Assembly: GCF_036237315.1 (NCBI RefSeq)
Contig: NZ_CP108356.1
Span: 1,364,001 to 1,428,000, forward strand
DNA: 64,000 nucleotides
Source of the DNA: Streptomyces sp. NBC_01351
Lineage (GTDB): Bacteria > Actinomycetota > Actinomycetes > Streptomycetales > Streptomycetaceae
Reading direction: 5' to 3'
Part shown: positions 52,129 to 59,922 of the stretch, one piece after another
How the letters are laid out: each line of letters starts with the position of its first letter
How positions within the stretch are numbered: position 1 is the first letter of the stretch
Notes under the pieces: model-generated
The model's database searches: none
Seen by the model: only the letters and a program-made list of their open reading frames with translations
What the model was told of the DNA's origin: nothing
Position numbers and translations under genes: made by a program

Positions 52129-52521
52129 CGAACGACGAGAGTTCACCCGAACCGCCTCGGAGGTCGTGGCCAGGGACGGCGAACCGTCCTGGCCCATGGG
52201 CCGGACCGGGTCGTTCCTGCCGGGCGGGGCGGAGGATCTTCCGCGGGCCCCTCGTGACGAGCCTGTGCCTCGGGGGCCCACGCCGCCCCGAGGCCCTGGC
52301 GGCCGCGCTCGACGGGCCCGCCATTCTTCGAAGCCGGCGACGAGGAAGTCGAGGCCGTCGCCGCAAGTCTGCGAACCGTCCGCATCGGCCTCACGGCGAT
52401 GGTGGCCCGCGGTACCGAGGGCGAGTCCCAGAACGCCGAACTCATGCGCTGGGTCGCTGACATGTTCGGAGGATCACCTCAGGGTGACGGCGCCGCCCCC
52501 TCGCCCCGGCCTGCGAGCTGA
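52129..52521 (+). pseudogene. Degenerate coding remnants
   Basis: No single frame looks coding throughout. From about 52327 to the TGA at 52519-52521, one frame reads convincingly as protein (FEAGDEEVEAVAASLRTVR, MVARGTEGESQNAELMRW), and a different frame upstream reads LAAALDGP, suggesting frameshifts. The tail is not recognised. Together with the cut SUKH gene it indicates decay of a small toxin/immunity neighbourhood. Confidence 0.5.
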
Positions 52522-52642
52522 TCCTCCCCCGGCCGACAAACCCCTTTCGGGCCGGGCGCGTTACCGGATATCAGGCGCACGACCGGACCAAACGAACGAC
52601 ACTTGCGTCGCGCCCCGCTCCGGTCCCCGCTGTCCGTCTCAC

Positions 52643-52687
52643 GAAACGATCGTTTCATTGCGAATCCGACCGTTCCCATGATCTAGT
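52643..52687 (+). promoter_or_regulatory. Palindromic operator and promoter of module B
   Basis: GAAACGATCGTTTC (52643-52656) is a perfect 14-bp palindrome. Immediately after it, TTGCGA (52658-52663) and TCTAGT (52682-52687) are 18 nt apart and form a plausible promoter for the HTH gene at 52750. The position fits control of the -35 region. Confidence 0.5.
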
Positions 52688-52749
52688 GGCGGCGCGGGTC
52701 GGGGCCTCATCCGGACCGCATGTTCCCCTTCATCCTGCCCGGAGGATCC

Positions 52750-53361
52750 ATGAGCGACGGGTACGAGCAGCTCGCCGAGACCGTGAGAGAGGTCGAGCAG
52801 CTCCAGTCGGAATCGGGGCTCGACAAAGCGTCAGTTTTCAACCTGCACGACCTCTCGTTCCAGACCTCCCTTCCGGAGGCCGACATCCGGCGACTGCTCG
52901 ACGGTGAGCCCGTCGAATCGCCGAGAAGCGGCCCGGCCGAGCTCGCCCGCCGCATCGCATTCCTGAGGGAAACCCGTCTTACCGTGGACGAGCACACAGG
53001 CAGCCGACGTCAGTACACGATCGTCGAGATTGCAGCCGGCAGTGGGATGACGCCGCAGTGGCACGGCAAGCTGCTGAACCAAAGCACGCCGAACATCTGG
53101 CACGGCGCGGGCCTGGCCAAGTTCTTCAACGTCCCCATGGAATACTTCACCCACACGCCACCCGAGGCCCTGAAGCGAGTTCTGGACAGCAAGGTCATCC
53201 CAGACCTCACGGCGCTCCTGAAGAACCCTTCCGAGGCTGTGATGAATCGCCACGCCATGCAGATCCAGCTCCGTCTTGGCGACAAGGAGCTGCCGCCGAA
53301 TCTGGAGACGGCGCTGATGGCCTTCGTGGACGCGATCTCACAGGAAAGCTCCGGCCCCTAA
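52750..53361 (+). CDS. EspR-like HTH transcriptional regulator, module B
   Basis: 203 residues. The DNA-binding part is predicted at 64-135: AELARRIAFLRETRL, then YTIVEIAAGSGMTPQWHGKLLNQSTPN and HGAGLAKFFNVPMEYF, the layout seen in mycobacterial EspR and related XRE proteins (helix, insert with TxxEIA, recognition helix, FFxVPxxYF). A helical N-terminus of 60 residues precedes it and a helical C-terminus follows. GGAGGATCC precedes ATG 52750. Its neighbour encodes an ImmA/IrrE-like protease, whose usual substrates are XRE repressors. Confidence 0.72.
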   Translation: MSDGYEQLAETVREVEQLQSESGLDKASVFNLHDLSFQTSLPEADIRRLLDGEPVESPRSGPAELARRIAFLRETRLTVDEHTGSRRQYTIVEIAAGSGMTPQWHGKLLNQSTPNIWHGAGLAKFFNVPMEYFTHTPPEALKRVLDSKVIPDLTALLKNPSEAVMNRHAMQIQLRLGDKELPPNLETALMAFVDAISQESSGP

Positions 53362-53470
53362 GGTCGGGGCGGGGACGCAGACGACTGACCTGACTTTCAG
53401 TCACAGGAAGCTGCAAAGCGAGCCACGGCTTCACCACCCATCGGAGCGAACGCAGAGTGGGGGCACTCGG

Positions 53471-54139
53471 ATGAACCAGCGGCAGATGGCCGACTTTCAT
53501 GAGTGGGTACTCGCGGCGATCGGCAGGCTGACACCTCCCAAGAGCCTGCTTGCCGCGCCGAGGACCTACCTGGCGCGGCGGTCAGGCGAGTGGAAGATCG
53601 CGAAGTTCTGCGACGAGCTTCTCGCGGGGCTCGACAGGCCCATTCCCTCAGATCCGGACAGCTTGTTCGAGGTGTTGAGGGCCGACGTCGAGCGGCGCTT
53701 CAACGAGGACCGCGGGGCGCTCCCGTACCGCCCGGTCCACCTGTACTTCCGCGAATTTCCCGATGGGACGGCCAGCGGCCTCACCGCGAGATTCGACGAC
53801 CGACTCGTGATCATCGTCGAGAGTCAGACGACCACGCTTCACCAGTTCGTGATCTTCGCACACGAGATGTGGCATGCCCTGATGGGGGAGTGCCTGGCTC
53901 ACGGGGCCCACAGCGACGTTGCCGCAGCAGCCGCCCGGTCGCTCGGTGGTGAACTGGCAAGCGACGACCTCGTCGCCCTGGCCGCGAGGAGCCACGTCAA
54001 CACCAAAGAGGAAAACGACGCCGAGGAGTTCGGGCTGCAGCTGGGAGCCCGCCTGCGGGAGTACCTCGAAGGTGGCGGTGCCGTGCCGGTCACCGGTTTG
54101 GCAGGCCGGATCCAGTCCAGCATAGGCAGAGGCTACTGA
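53471..54139 (+). CDS. ImmA/IrrE-like zinc metalloprotease, module B
   Basis: 222 residues. HEMWH at 131-135 is the zinc motif, with the preceding helix HQFVIFA; a downstream EENDAEEFGLQLG (about 180-192) supplies the likely third ligand. Strands at LPYRPVHLYFREF and RLVIIVES lead into the active site, as in ImmA. It is longer and only distantly similar to the module A protease. The stop and the following ATG are 2 bp apart, so it is coupled to the first 7-TM gene. Inferred role: signal-dependent cleavage of the upstream HTH protein. Confidence 0.72.
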   Translation: MNQRQMADFHEWVLAAIGRLTPPKSLLAAPRTYLARRSGEWKIAKFCDELLAGLDRPIPSDPDSLFEVLRADVERRFNEDRGALPYRPVHLYFREFPDGTASGLTARFDDRLVIIVESQTTTLHQFVIFAHEMWHALMGECLAHGAHSDVAAAAARSLGGELASDDLVALAARSHVNTKEENDAEEFGLQLGARLREYLEGGGAVPVTGLAGRIQSSIGRGY

Positions 54140-54141
54140 GC

Positions 54142-55353
54142 ATGACCGGATCGGACTACTACATACCCGCCGGCGTCCTGGCCATCGCCTTGGTGGTGAA
54201 GTCGCCCTCGTTCTGGCGTACCTGGCACTCGCCGATGTCGAAGTCGATTTTCGTGATCCTCACGTCCTCGGCGGCGGGCTTCGTGTTCGGTGCTCCGCCG
54301 ACGATCGAACGGGTCAACCGCATCACCGGCGTCCCGAACATCTCGGCGCTGATCGTCTACTGCATCCTGTCATGCCTGTCGTGCGGCTCGCTGGTGCTCC
54401 TCATGCACTGGCGTGGGGGGCCCGAGGAGACCGTCCGGCGGCACACCAGAATGTGGATCGCGGCAACCGCCGCGGTGATCGCGACGTTTTGTGTCCTCTT
54501 CTCGCTCGGCAACGTGCCCATCGAGCAACAGCGCGACTTCGACACCTTCTACGCGACCACCCCCTACGCGCGCGAGATGATCGTTCTCTACCTGACCGCG
54601 CACACCACCACCAGTCTCGTGGTGGCGACGAAGTGCTGGCGGTGGGCACGTGAACTTCGAGATCTCCAGGCGGCGTGGACCCACTGGGGTCTGCTCATCC
54701 TCGTGGCCGCGTTCGGCCTCACCTTGTCGTTCGCCCTGGCCAAGTTCCTGGCTGTCGGCGCCCGCTGGGCCGGGACGGACACCTGGGACTCGCTCAGCAC
54801 CGACGTCGCTCCCCCCCTTGCAGGACTGGGCGCAGGCATGACCACGATCGGTTTCCTGCTCCCCGTCGTCGGGCCGCAGCTGGGGTCGATATGGGTGTCC
54901 TGGCGGGCCTACCGGGCGATGGAGCCCCTCTGGCATGCGCTCGAACCATTCTCGGGTCCTGGCAAGCCCATGCGGATTCGTCCTACCTCGTCGCCGGAGA
55001 TCCGGGCGATGGCCAGGGCCACCGACATCTCCGATCGTCTGCTCAATCTGGCGCCCCACCTGGACGGCAGCCACCGCGAGGCAGCCGAGCGATACGCCTC
55101 CGCGCAAGGATGCGAGTCGGAAGCCGCCCTCATCTTCGCCGAAGCGGCCACGATCCACGCCGCCCTGGCCGCCGCGAAGGCCGCCGGGACGCCGGCATCC
55201 GGACAGACAGCCGTCGCCGTCGCCGTCGAAACGAGCACCACGCTTCCCACCCGCGTCTCCGGAACGAACGGTCTTGCCCGACTGAGCATCCAGTTCTCCA
55301 AGATCCACCGTTCCGGCTTCCCCGCCGGCGCCGCCCACTCAGAGAGCAACTGA
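54142..55353 (+). CDS. MAB_1171c-family 7-TM protein 1, module B
   Basis: 403 residues. Seven hydrophobic helices lie between residues 7 and 245, followed by a soluble C-terminal tail of about 155 residues. Motifs shared with its neighbour: GVPNI (63-67), HWRG (89-92), TPYAREMIVLYLTAHT (140-155), FLLP (238-241) and PLW (262-264). AHT and PLW also align with the module A protein. No ATPase or transporter signature is visible; 7 TM plus a cytosolic tail would suit a receptor. The label 'putative transporter' for the family is not backed by function. Confidence 0.77.
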   Translation: MTGSDYYIPAGVLAIALVVKSPSFWRTWHSPMSKSIFVILTSSAAGFVFGAPPTIERVNRITGVPNISALIVYCILSCLSCGSLVLLMHWRGGPEETVRRHTRMWIAATAAVIATFCVLFSLGNVPIEQQRDFDTFYATTPYAREMIVLYLTAHTTTSLVVATKCWRWARELRDLQAAWTHWGLLILVAAFGLTLSFALAKFLAVGARWAGTDTWDSLSTDVAPPLAGLGAGMTTIGFLLPVVGPQLGSIWVSWRAYRAMEPLWHALEPFSGPGKPMRIRPTSSPEIRAMARATDISDRLLNLAPHLDGSHREAAERYASAQGCESEAALIFAEAATIHAALAAAKAAGTPASGQTAVAVAVETSTTLPTRVSGTNGLARLSIQFSKIHRSGFPAGAAHSESN

Positions 55354-55393
55354 TCATGCGCACTCCTCCCCAAGCGGCGCACGCGAGCCGCCG

Positions 55394-56575
55394 GTGAACG
55401 CGGGAACGGCTTTCCTGTCCGCGGCCGCCGGCTTGTTCGTCGCCACCGCCATCAAGCTCTGGGCGCTGCGGAAGAACCCTCGGGACCCGCTTCTGAGGGC
55501 GGTGACCGCGACCCTTTTCGTTGGCGCGCTCCTGTTCGTCACCGCCGCCCCGCCGAATCTCGCAGCCATCAACGCGATGCTCGGCGTACCGAACATCGCG
55601 GCACCCATCGTGTACTCGATCTTGACCGCGTTTGACGGCGTCAGCATCGTGCTGCTGATCCACTGGCGGGGAAACGATGATCCGCGTGCCACCCGGCGTC
55701 AGACCCGGCTGTGCCTGATCACCTACGCCGCGGTGGCGGTGGCCGTCTACGTCCTGTTCGCGCTGGGCGACACACCGGTCGAGCGAATCCGTGACCTGGA
55801 CACCTACTACTCCAGCACGCCCTGGATCCGCGAGATGATCCTTCTCTACCTGGCGGCGCACACCGTAGCGGCCGTCACCATGGTGGTCCTCAGCCGGCGT
55901 TGGTCGAGGCAGGTCCCCGGCACCCTGAAGCTCGGGCTGCTGCTGATAGCCGCAGGGGCGGCAAGCTCCGTCGCCTACGACCTCTTGAAGTTCACGGCGA
56001 TCGTTGCCCGCTGGCTCGGGCACGACTGGGACTGGCTGAGCACCCACGTCGCTTTCGCCCTGGCCGGTTTCAGCGCCTTCCTGGTCTCCGCCGGTTTCCT
56101 CCTCCCACCCCTCGCACAAGGCTTCGGCTCCCGGTGGCGGGCCCTTCGCCGCTTTCGCCGGCTCCAACCTCTGTGGCTGGAGATCCGCCCGGAGATACCT
56201 CCGACAAGTCCGCCGCCAATGCCTTGGTGGCAGTCCGTGGAGCACCGCCTCATGCAGCGCGAAAGGGATATCTTCGACGCGGTACTGCGGCTGACGCCCT
56301 GGTTCGACCGCTCGATCGGCGCGAAGGTCTACGCGCTCGCCTTGGCAGAGCACTCCGACAGCCGCCGGGCCCGCGGCGAGGCCGATGCCTCCGTGATAGC
56401 CCGCGCGGTCATCCAGAAGAGTTGCGCCTCACCCGCAGTCACGCCGGAACATCGATGGATGGTCAGCTCCATTGAGGACTCCGATGACCTCGTCAACATG
56501 TCCGCCGCCATGCTGTGCTCCCCGCGAGTGGAGGTGACACGGCAGTCCACGGTACTCGCCGAGGACAGTGCATGA
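55394..56575 (+). CDS. MAB_1171c-family 7-TM protein 2, module B
   Basis: 393 residues beginning GTG 55394, 40 bp after the first copy. Same topology (TM 1-7 within residues 5-240, soluble tail 150) and same motifs at near-identical positions: GVPNI (64-68), HWRG (90-93), TPWIREMILLYLAAHT (142-157), FLLP (235-238), PLW (259-261), RDIFDAVLRLTPWFDRS. The two are tandem paralogues that have diverged strongly, mostly in the tail, which suggests different ligands or a heteromeric complex. The stop overlaps a micro-ORF as ATGA. Confidence 0.77.
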   Translation: MNAGTAFLSAAAGLFVATAIKLWALRKNPRDPLLRAVTATLFVGALLFVTAAPPNLAAINAMLGVPNIAAPIVYSILTAFDGVSIVLLIHWRGNDDPRATRRQTRLCLITYAAVAVAVYVLFALGDTPVERIRDLDTYYSSTPWIREMILLYLAAHTVAAVTMVVLSRRWSRQVPGTLKLGLLLIAAGAASSVAYDLLKFTAIVARWLGHDWDWLSTHVAFALAGFSAFLVSAGFLLPPLAQGFGSRWRALRRFRRLQPLWLEIRPEIPPTSPPPMPWWQSVEHRLMQRERDIFDAVLRLTPWFDRSIGAKVYALALAEHSDSRRARGEADASVIARAVIQKSCASPAVTPEHRWMVSSIEDSDDLVNMSAAMLCSPRVEVTRQSTVLAEDSA

Positions 56576-56640
56576 GCACGGAGAGCAGGCTGAGAGCCCG
56601 CTTCCGGTCCGCCGCTCAGAGGCTTCTCGCAGAGCGATGA
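56572..56640 (+). CDS. Micro-ORF, 22 residues, basic amphipathic
   Basis: MSTESRLRARFRSAAQRLLAER starts in an ATGA overlap with the 7-TM gene stop (56572-56575) and ends in a second ATGA overlap (56637-56640). The peptide could form a basic amphipathic helix. Two back-to-back overlaps in one operon favour translation, but peptides this short are hard to confirm. Confidence 0.35.
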   Translation: MSTESRLRARFRSAAQRLLAER

Positions 56641-56789
56641 CCATGACCACCACTCACCCGAAGCACGGCGAGGTCCTCCACGTCGGGAGCCTGTGGGACG
56701 TCAACGGTCTGGCATCCGGCTCAAGCCGTTCGCCCCGGGCCTCTCCACACGCCTTTCGCGCGCATGGGCGGCAGCAGGTCGGGTTCTGA
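56637..56789 (+). CDS. Small ORF, 50 residues, unknown
   Basis: It starts at ATG 56637 (or 56643) overlapping the micro-ORF stop and ends with TGA at 56787-56789. The product is MTMTTTHPKHG, then EVLHVGSLWDVNGLASGSS, and a basic His/Arg/Ser-rich end (HGRQQVGF). No known family. Size and position between 7-TM and flavoenzyme genes invite comparison with a peptide precursor, but no modifying enzyme of a known RiPP class is present. Confidence 0.4.
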   Translation: MTMTTTHPKHGEVLHVGSLWDVNGLASGSSRSPRASPHAFRAHGRQQVGF

Positions 56790-56906
56790 GACTGCGAGCC
56801 CGCTGACCCGGAAACCTGGCCGGAACCGGGCACGGAGCGAGAATGGCACCCGCGCCCGGGAGCCACGACCGGACTTCGCGTGACGACATTCAGAGGGGAA
56901 TCTTCC

Positions 56907-58169
56907 ATGCACCTGTCCACACCTCTCGTACTGCGGAACGGCAGCCGCATTGCGAACCGGATCGCGAAGGCCGCCATGGAGGAAAGCCTTGCCCGGCAGC
57001 CCGGACAGTTGCCCGGGCCGGAGATCGAGGAGCTCTACCGCAGTTGGGCACGCGGCGGGAGCGGACTGATCATCACGGGAAACGTGATGGTGGACCGGCG
57101 GGCCCTCACTTCTCCGGGAACGATCGTGCTGGACGCCGAAACCGACCTGGCCCCGTTCCGTCGCTGGGCTGTGGCGGCCGGCTCGGAAGGCGGCCAGGTC
57201 TGGATGCAGATCAACCACCCAGGTCGGCAGGTCCGGTCGGACCTTCCCGGTGTCGCATGGGCGCCGTCCGACATCGGCGTCAGCCTCGGAAAGCACACCA
57301 GCGCATTCGCCCGCCCGACGGCCATGAATGAAGGGGACATTCAGGCCACGATCGACCGGTTCGCCACAACGGCACGTCTCGCGGAGGAGAGCGGGTTCCA
57401 CGGCGTCCAGATCCACGCGGCCCACGGCTACCTCCTCAGCCAGTTCCTCTCGCCCCTGGTGAACCGCCGCACCGACCGATGGGGCGGCAGCCTTGAGAAC
57501 AGAGCCAGGCTGCTTCTGGAAGTGGTGCGCGCCGTCCGCACTGCGGTTTCCCCGGCCTTCGCCGTGAGCATCAAGATCAACACCGCTGATTTCCAGCGAG
57601 GCGGCTTCGACATCGACGAGGTGGAGCAGGTACTCGCCTTCCTCAAAGACCTCGACGTGGACCTGGTGGAACTCTCCGGCGGAAGCATGGAGAGCGCCGC
57701 GACCATGGGCCGCACGGCCGACGACAGGAAGCTCGACCGGGAAGCGTACTTCCTCGCCATCGCCGAGCGGCTCGTCGCATCCGCGCCCATGCCGCTCATG
57801 CTGACGGGAGGCATCGGTCGGCGCGCGTCCGCCGAGCGTGTCCTGGCGGGCGGGTTCGCGATGGTCGGTCTGGCCACCGCCCTCGCACTCCGCCCCGACC
57901 TGCCCACACGCTGGCAGCAGGGAGAGGACATCGAGGTTGCAGCGCCTCGCCTGAACTGGCGAGACACGGACATCGCCAGCGCAGGCGTCCTGGCCCTCGT
58001 CCGGGCCCACCTGAGCCGCATTTCCCGCGGCCGCCCGCCTCGTGCGCGGGCCTCCGCGCGCCTCGCCCTCACCCTTGACACCCTGCGGAACCGAGGAATG
58101 ATCCGCGCGTACGGGCAGTGGCTCGCCCAGAACCCGGCCCCGGAGGCAACCACACCGTTCAGAGGCTGA
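56907..58169 (+). CDS. NADH:flavin oxidoreductase, Old Yellow Enzyme family, module B
   Basis: 420 residues. FMN barrel motifs: NRIAKAAMEE, QINHPGRQVRSD, the family hallmark GVQIHAAHGYLLSQFLSPLVNRRTDRWGGSLENR, and LTGGIGRRASAERVLAGG. It likely reduces activated double bonds with NAD(P)H. The short C-terminus lacks the iron-sulfur and second FAD domains of larger members. ATG 56907 has GAGGGGAA upstream; GTG 56880 is in frame. It lies 117 bp after the 50-residue ORF on the same strand. Confidence 0.88.
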   Translation: MHLSTPLVLRNGSRIANRIAKAAMEESLARQPGQLPGPEIEELYRSWARGGSGLIITGNVMVDRRALTSPGTIVLDAETDLAPFRRWAVAAGSEGGQVWMQINHPGRQVRSDLPGVAWAPSDIGVSLGKHTSAFARPTAMNEGDIQATIDRFATTARLAEESGFHGVQIHAAHGYLLSQFLSPLVNRRTDRWGGSLENRARLLLEVVRAVRTAVSPAFAVSIKINTADFQRGGFDIDEVEQVLAFLKDLDVDLVELSGGSMESAATMGRTADDRKLDREAYFLAIAERLVASAPMPLMLTGGIGRRASAERVLAGGFAMVGLATALALRPDLPTRWQQGEDIEVAAPRLNWRDTDIASAGVLALVRAHLSRISRGRPPRARASARLALTLDTLRNRGMIRAYGQWLAQNPAPEATTPFRG

Positions 58170-58188
58170 CAGATCGGGGCCGGCGGGC

Positions 58189-58209
58189 GCCGGCCTGGTT
58201 CAGGCCGGC
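58189..58209 (+). terminator. Hairpin between the flavin reductase and monooxygenase genes
   Basis: A perfect 9-bp stem GCCGGCCTG/CAGGCCGGC on a GTT loop starts 19 nt after the reductase stop. It could end module B's main transcript or attenuate expression of the monooxygenase. Confidence 0.6.
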
Positions 58210-58324
58210 CAGGCGCCGTGCTCGTCAGGGCCCGCACATGCCGCCCGATCTCACGAGCTCCACATCCACGCTCCACATCGACTTCCGCCGTACCGACCGA
58301 CGTCGGGGCAGAGAGCAGACCTGC

Positions 58325-59740
58325 ATGGCCACCACCTCCCAACCTCGTCCCCGGGTTCTCATCCTCGGAGGCGGGCTGAGCGGCACCCTGGCAGCAGCCG
58401 CCCTCGCTCCGCACAGCGACAGCATCGACATCGTCGAGCGACACCCCCTGCCGGATGCCGCAAAGCCCCGCCGCGGCCTTCCCCAGGCCCGCCACGCCCA
58501 CATGCTCTGGTCGGGCGGGGCCGACGCGATCGAATCGCTGCTCCCGGGAACCATGGACATGTGGCTACGCGCCGGCGCGCACCGGGTGCCCATTCCCAAC
58601 GGCATGATCTCGCTCTCTCCCGGCGGCTGGTACCGGCGGTGCTGGCCCGAGGCTCAGTACCTCATCAGCGCCAGCCGCGACCTCGTCGACTGGGCCGTCC
58701 GCACCCAGGCCCTGGCGATTCCGGGGGTTCGCCTGCTGTCCGAGGCCGAGCCGGTTCGCCTCCTCGGCACCCGCACCCGAGTCACCGGTGCGGCCATCCG
58801 GCATCGGGACGGCACCGTGGAAGCTCGCGAAGCCGACCTGGTCATCGATGCCACGGGCCGCTCCTCGCATGCCCCGGGCTGGCTGACCGAGCTGGGCATG
58901 CCGGCCGTTGCCGAGACCGTGGTCGACGCGGGAGTCACCTACGCGAGCCGCCGCTACAAGGCGCCGGTCGATACCACCGGCTGGCCCGTCATCAACGTCC
59001 AAGCCGATGCCCGACTGGCTGTGGCCGGCACGGCCGGCACCATCCTCCCCATCGAGGGCGGTGAGTGGATGGTCAGCCTCTCCGGCACCCGCGGCGGCGA
59101 ACCCACCAGCGACGGAACCCAGTTCACGGCGTTCGCCCGCCAGATGCGAAGCCCTCTCATAGCCGATTACCTGGCCCGTGCCGAGCCCCTCGGCCCAGTG
59201 ACGGTCGCCCGGAACACGGCCAATCGGCGTCGCCACTATGAGAAGGCCCGTGTCGACGGCTTCATCGCGCTCGGGGACTCCGCCACCGCTCTCAACCCGC
59301 TCTACGGGCACGGCATGTCCGCAGCAGCCCAGGGCGCCCGGGCCCTGCGCGACCTGGCGGCGAACAGCGACATCACGTCGAAGGGATTCGCGCGGCGCGC
59401 ACAGCGTGCGATCGCTCGCCCCGCGGCCGCCGCCTGGCTTCTCGCCGTCGGCCAGGACGCCGCCTTCCTTCACGAGGCCGGGAAGAAGCCCAAGCTCGCC
59501 GACCGCCTCGCCGCCAGGTATGTCAATCGCCTCATCACGACGGCCTGCTCGGACTTCACCGCTGTCGAAGCCCTCACCGACGTCATGACCCTCCAGGCGA
59601 GCGGGGTGGTCCTCGCCCACCCCCGGATCCTCCTCGCCGCGATCCGCGGCCCCCGGCTCGCGCCGCTCAGCGGACCCGCCCTCACCTCGGCCGAGGAAGC
59701 GGTACTCCTCGGCCGGCCCGTCCCAACGCCCACCCCATGA
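58325..59740 (+). CDS. FAD-dependent monooxygenase, LasC/epoxidase-like, module B
   Basis: 471 residues. The FAD-binding start is VLILGGGLSGTLAAAALAPH, with the internal ADLVIDATGRSSHAPGWL and the GD motif GFIALGDSATALNPLYGHGMSAAAQGA. The group includes polyether epoxidases such as LasC, tryptophan-halogenase relatives and uncharacterised oxygenases; no halogenase WxWxIP motif is seen. It would oxygenate a lipophilic substrate. ATG 58325 is used as homology begins there, although its ribosome binding site (AGAG) is weak; an upstream ATG at 58238 exists. It is separated from the reductase by a hairpin. Confidence 0.85.
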   Translation: MATTSQPRPRVLILGGGLSGTLAAAALAPHSDSIDIVERHPLPDAAKPRRGLPQARHAHMLWSGGADAIESLLPGTMDMWLRAGAHRVPIPNGMISLSPGGWYRRCWPEAQYLISASRDLVDWAVRTQALAIPGVRLLSEAEPVRLLGTRTRVTGAAIRHRDGTVEAREADLVIDATGRSSHAPGWLTELGMPAVAETVVDAGVTYASRRYKAPVDTTGWPVINVQADARLAVAGTAGTILPIEGGEWMVSLSGTRGGEPTSDGTQFTAFARQMRSPLIADYLARAEPLGPVTVARNTANRRRHYEKARVDGFIALGDSATALNPLYGHGMSAAAQGARALRDLAANSDITSKGFARRAQRAIARPAAAAWLLAVGQDAAFLHEAGKKPKLADRLAARYVNRLITTACSDFTAVEALTDVMTLQASGVVLAHPRILLAAIRGPRLAPLSGPALTSAEEAVLLGRPVPTPTP

Positions 59741-59922
59741 CCGCCGTCCGGATCTCGCGCCGTTCGGTTGACAGACCCGTCAGCGGCCCTGCGGGCGGGG
59801 GCCGAGGTCATGGGTGGCAGGAACCGGCGCCCGCGGGGCCGGCATCCGACGCGAGACGGACGAACGCACTACGACCATCCTGCGCAGCGGGCAGCATCGG
59901 TGACGTGTCCGACGCCGGGGCT

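Noticed and set aside
56637..56789. Calling the 50-residue ORF a RiPP precursor
   Set aside because: No cyclodehydratase, radical SAM, lanthipeptide synthetase or peptidase of a known RiPP class is nearby.
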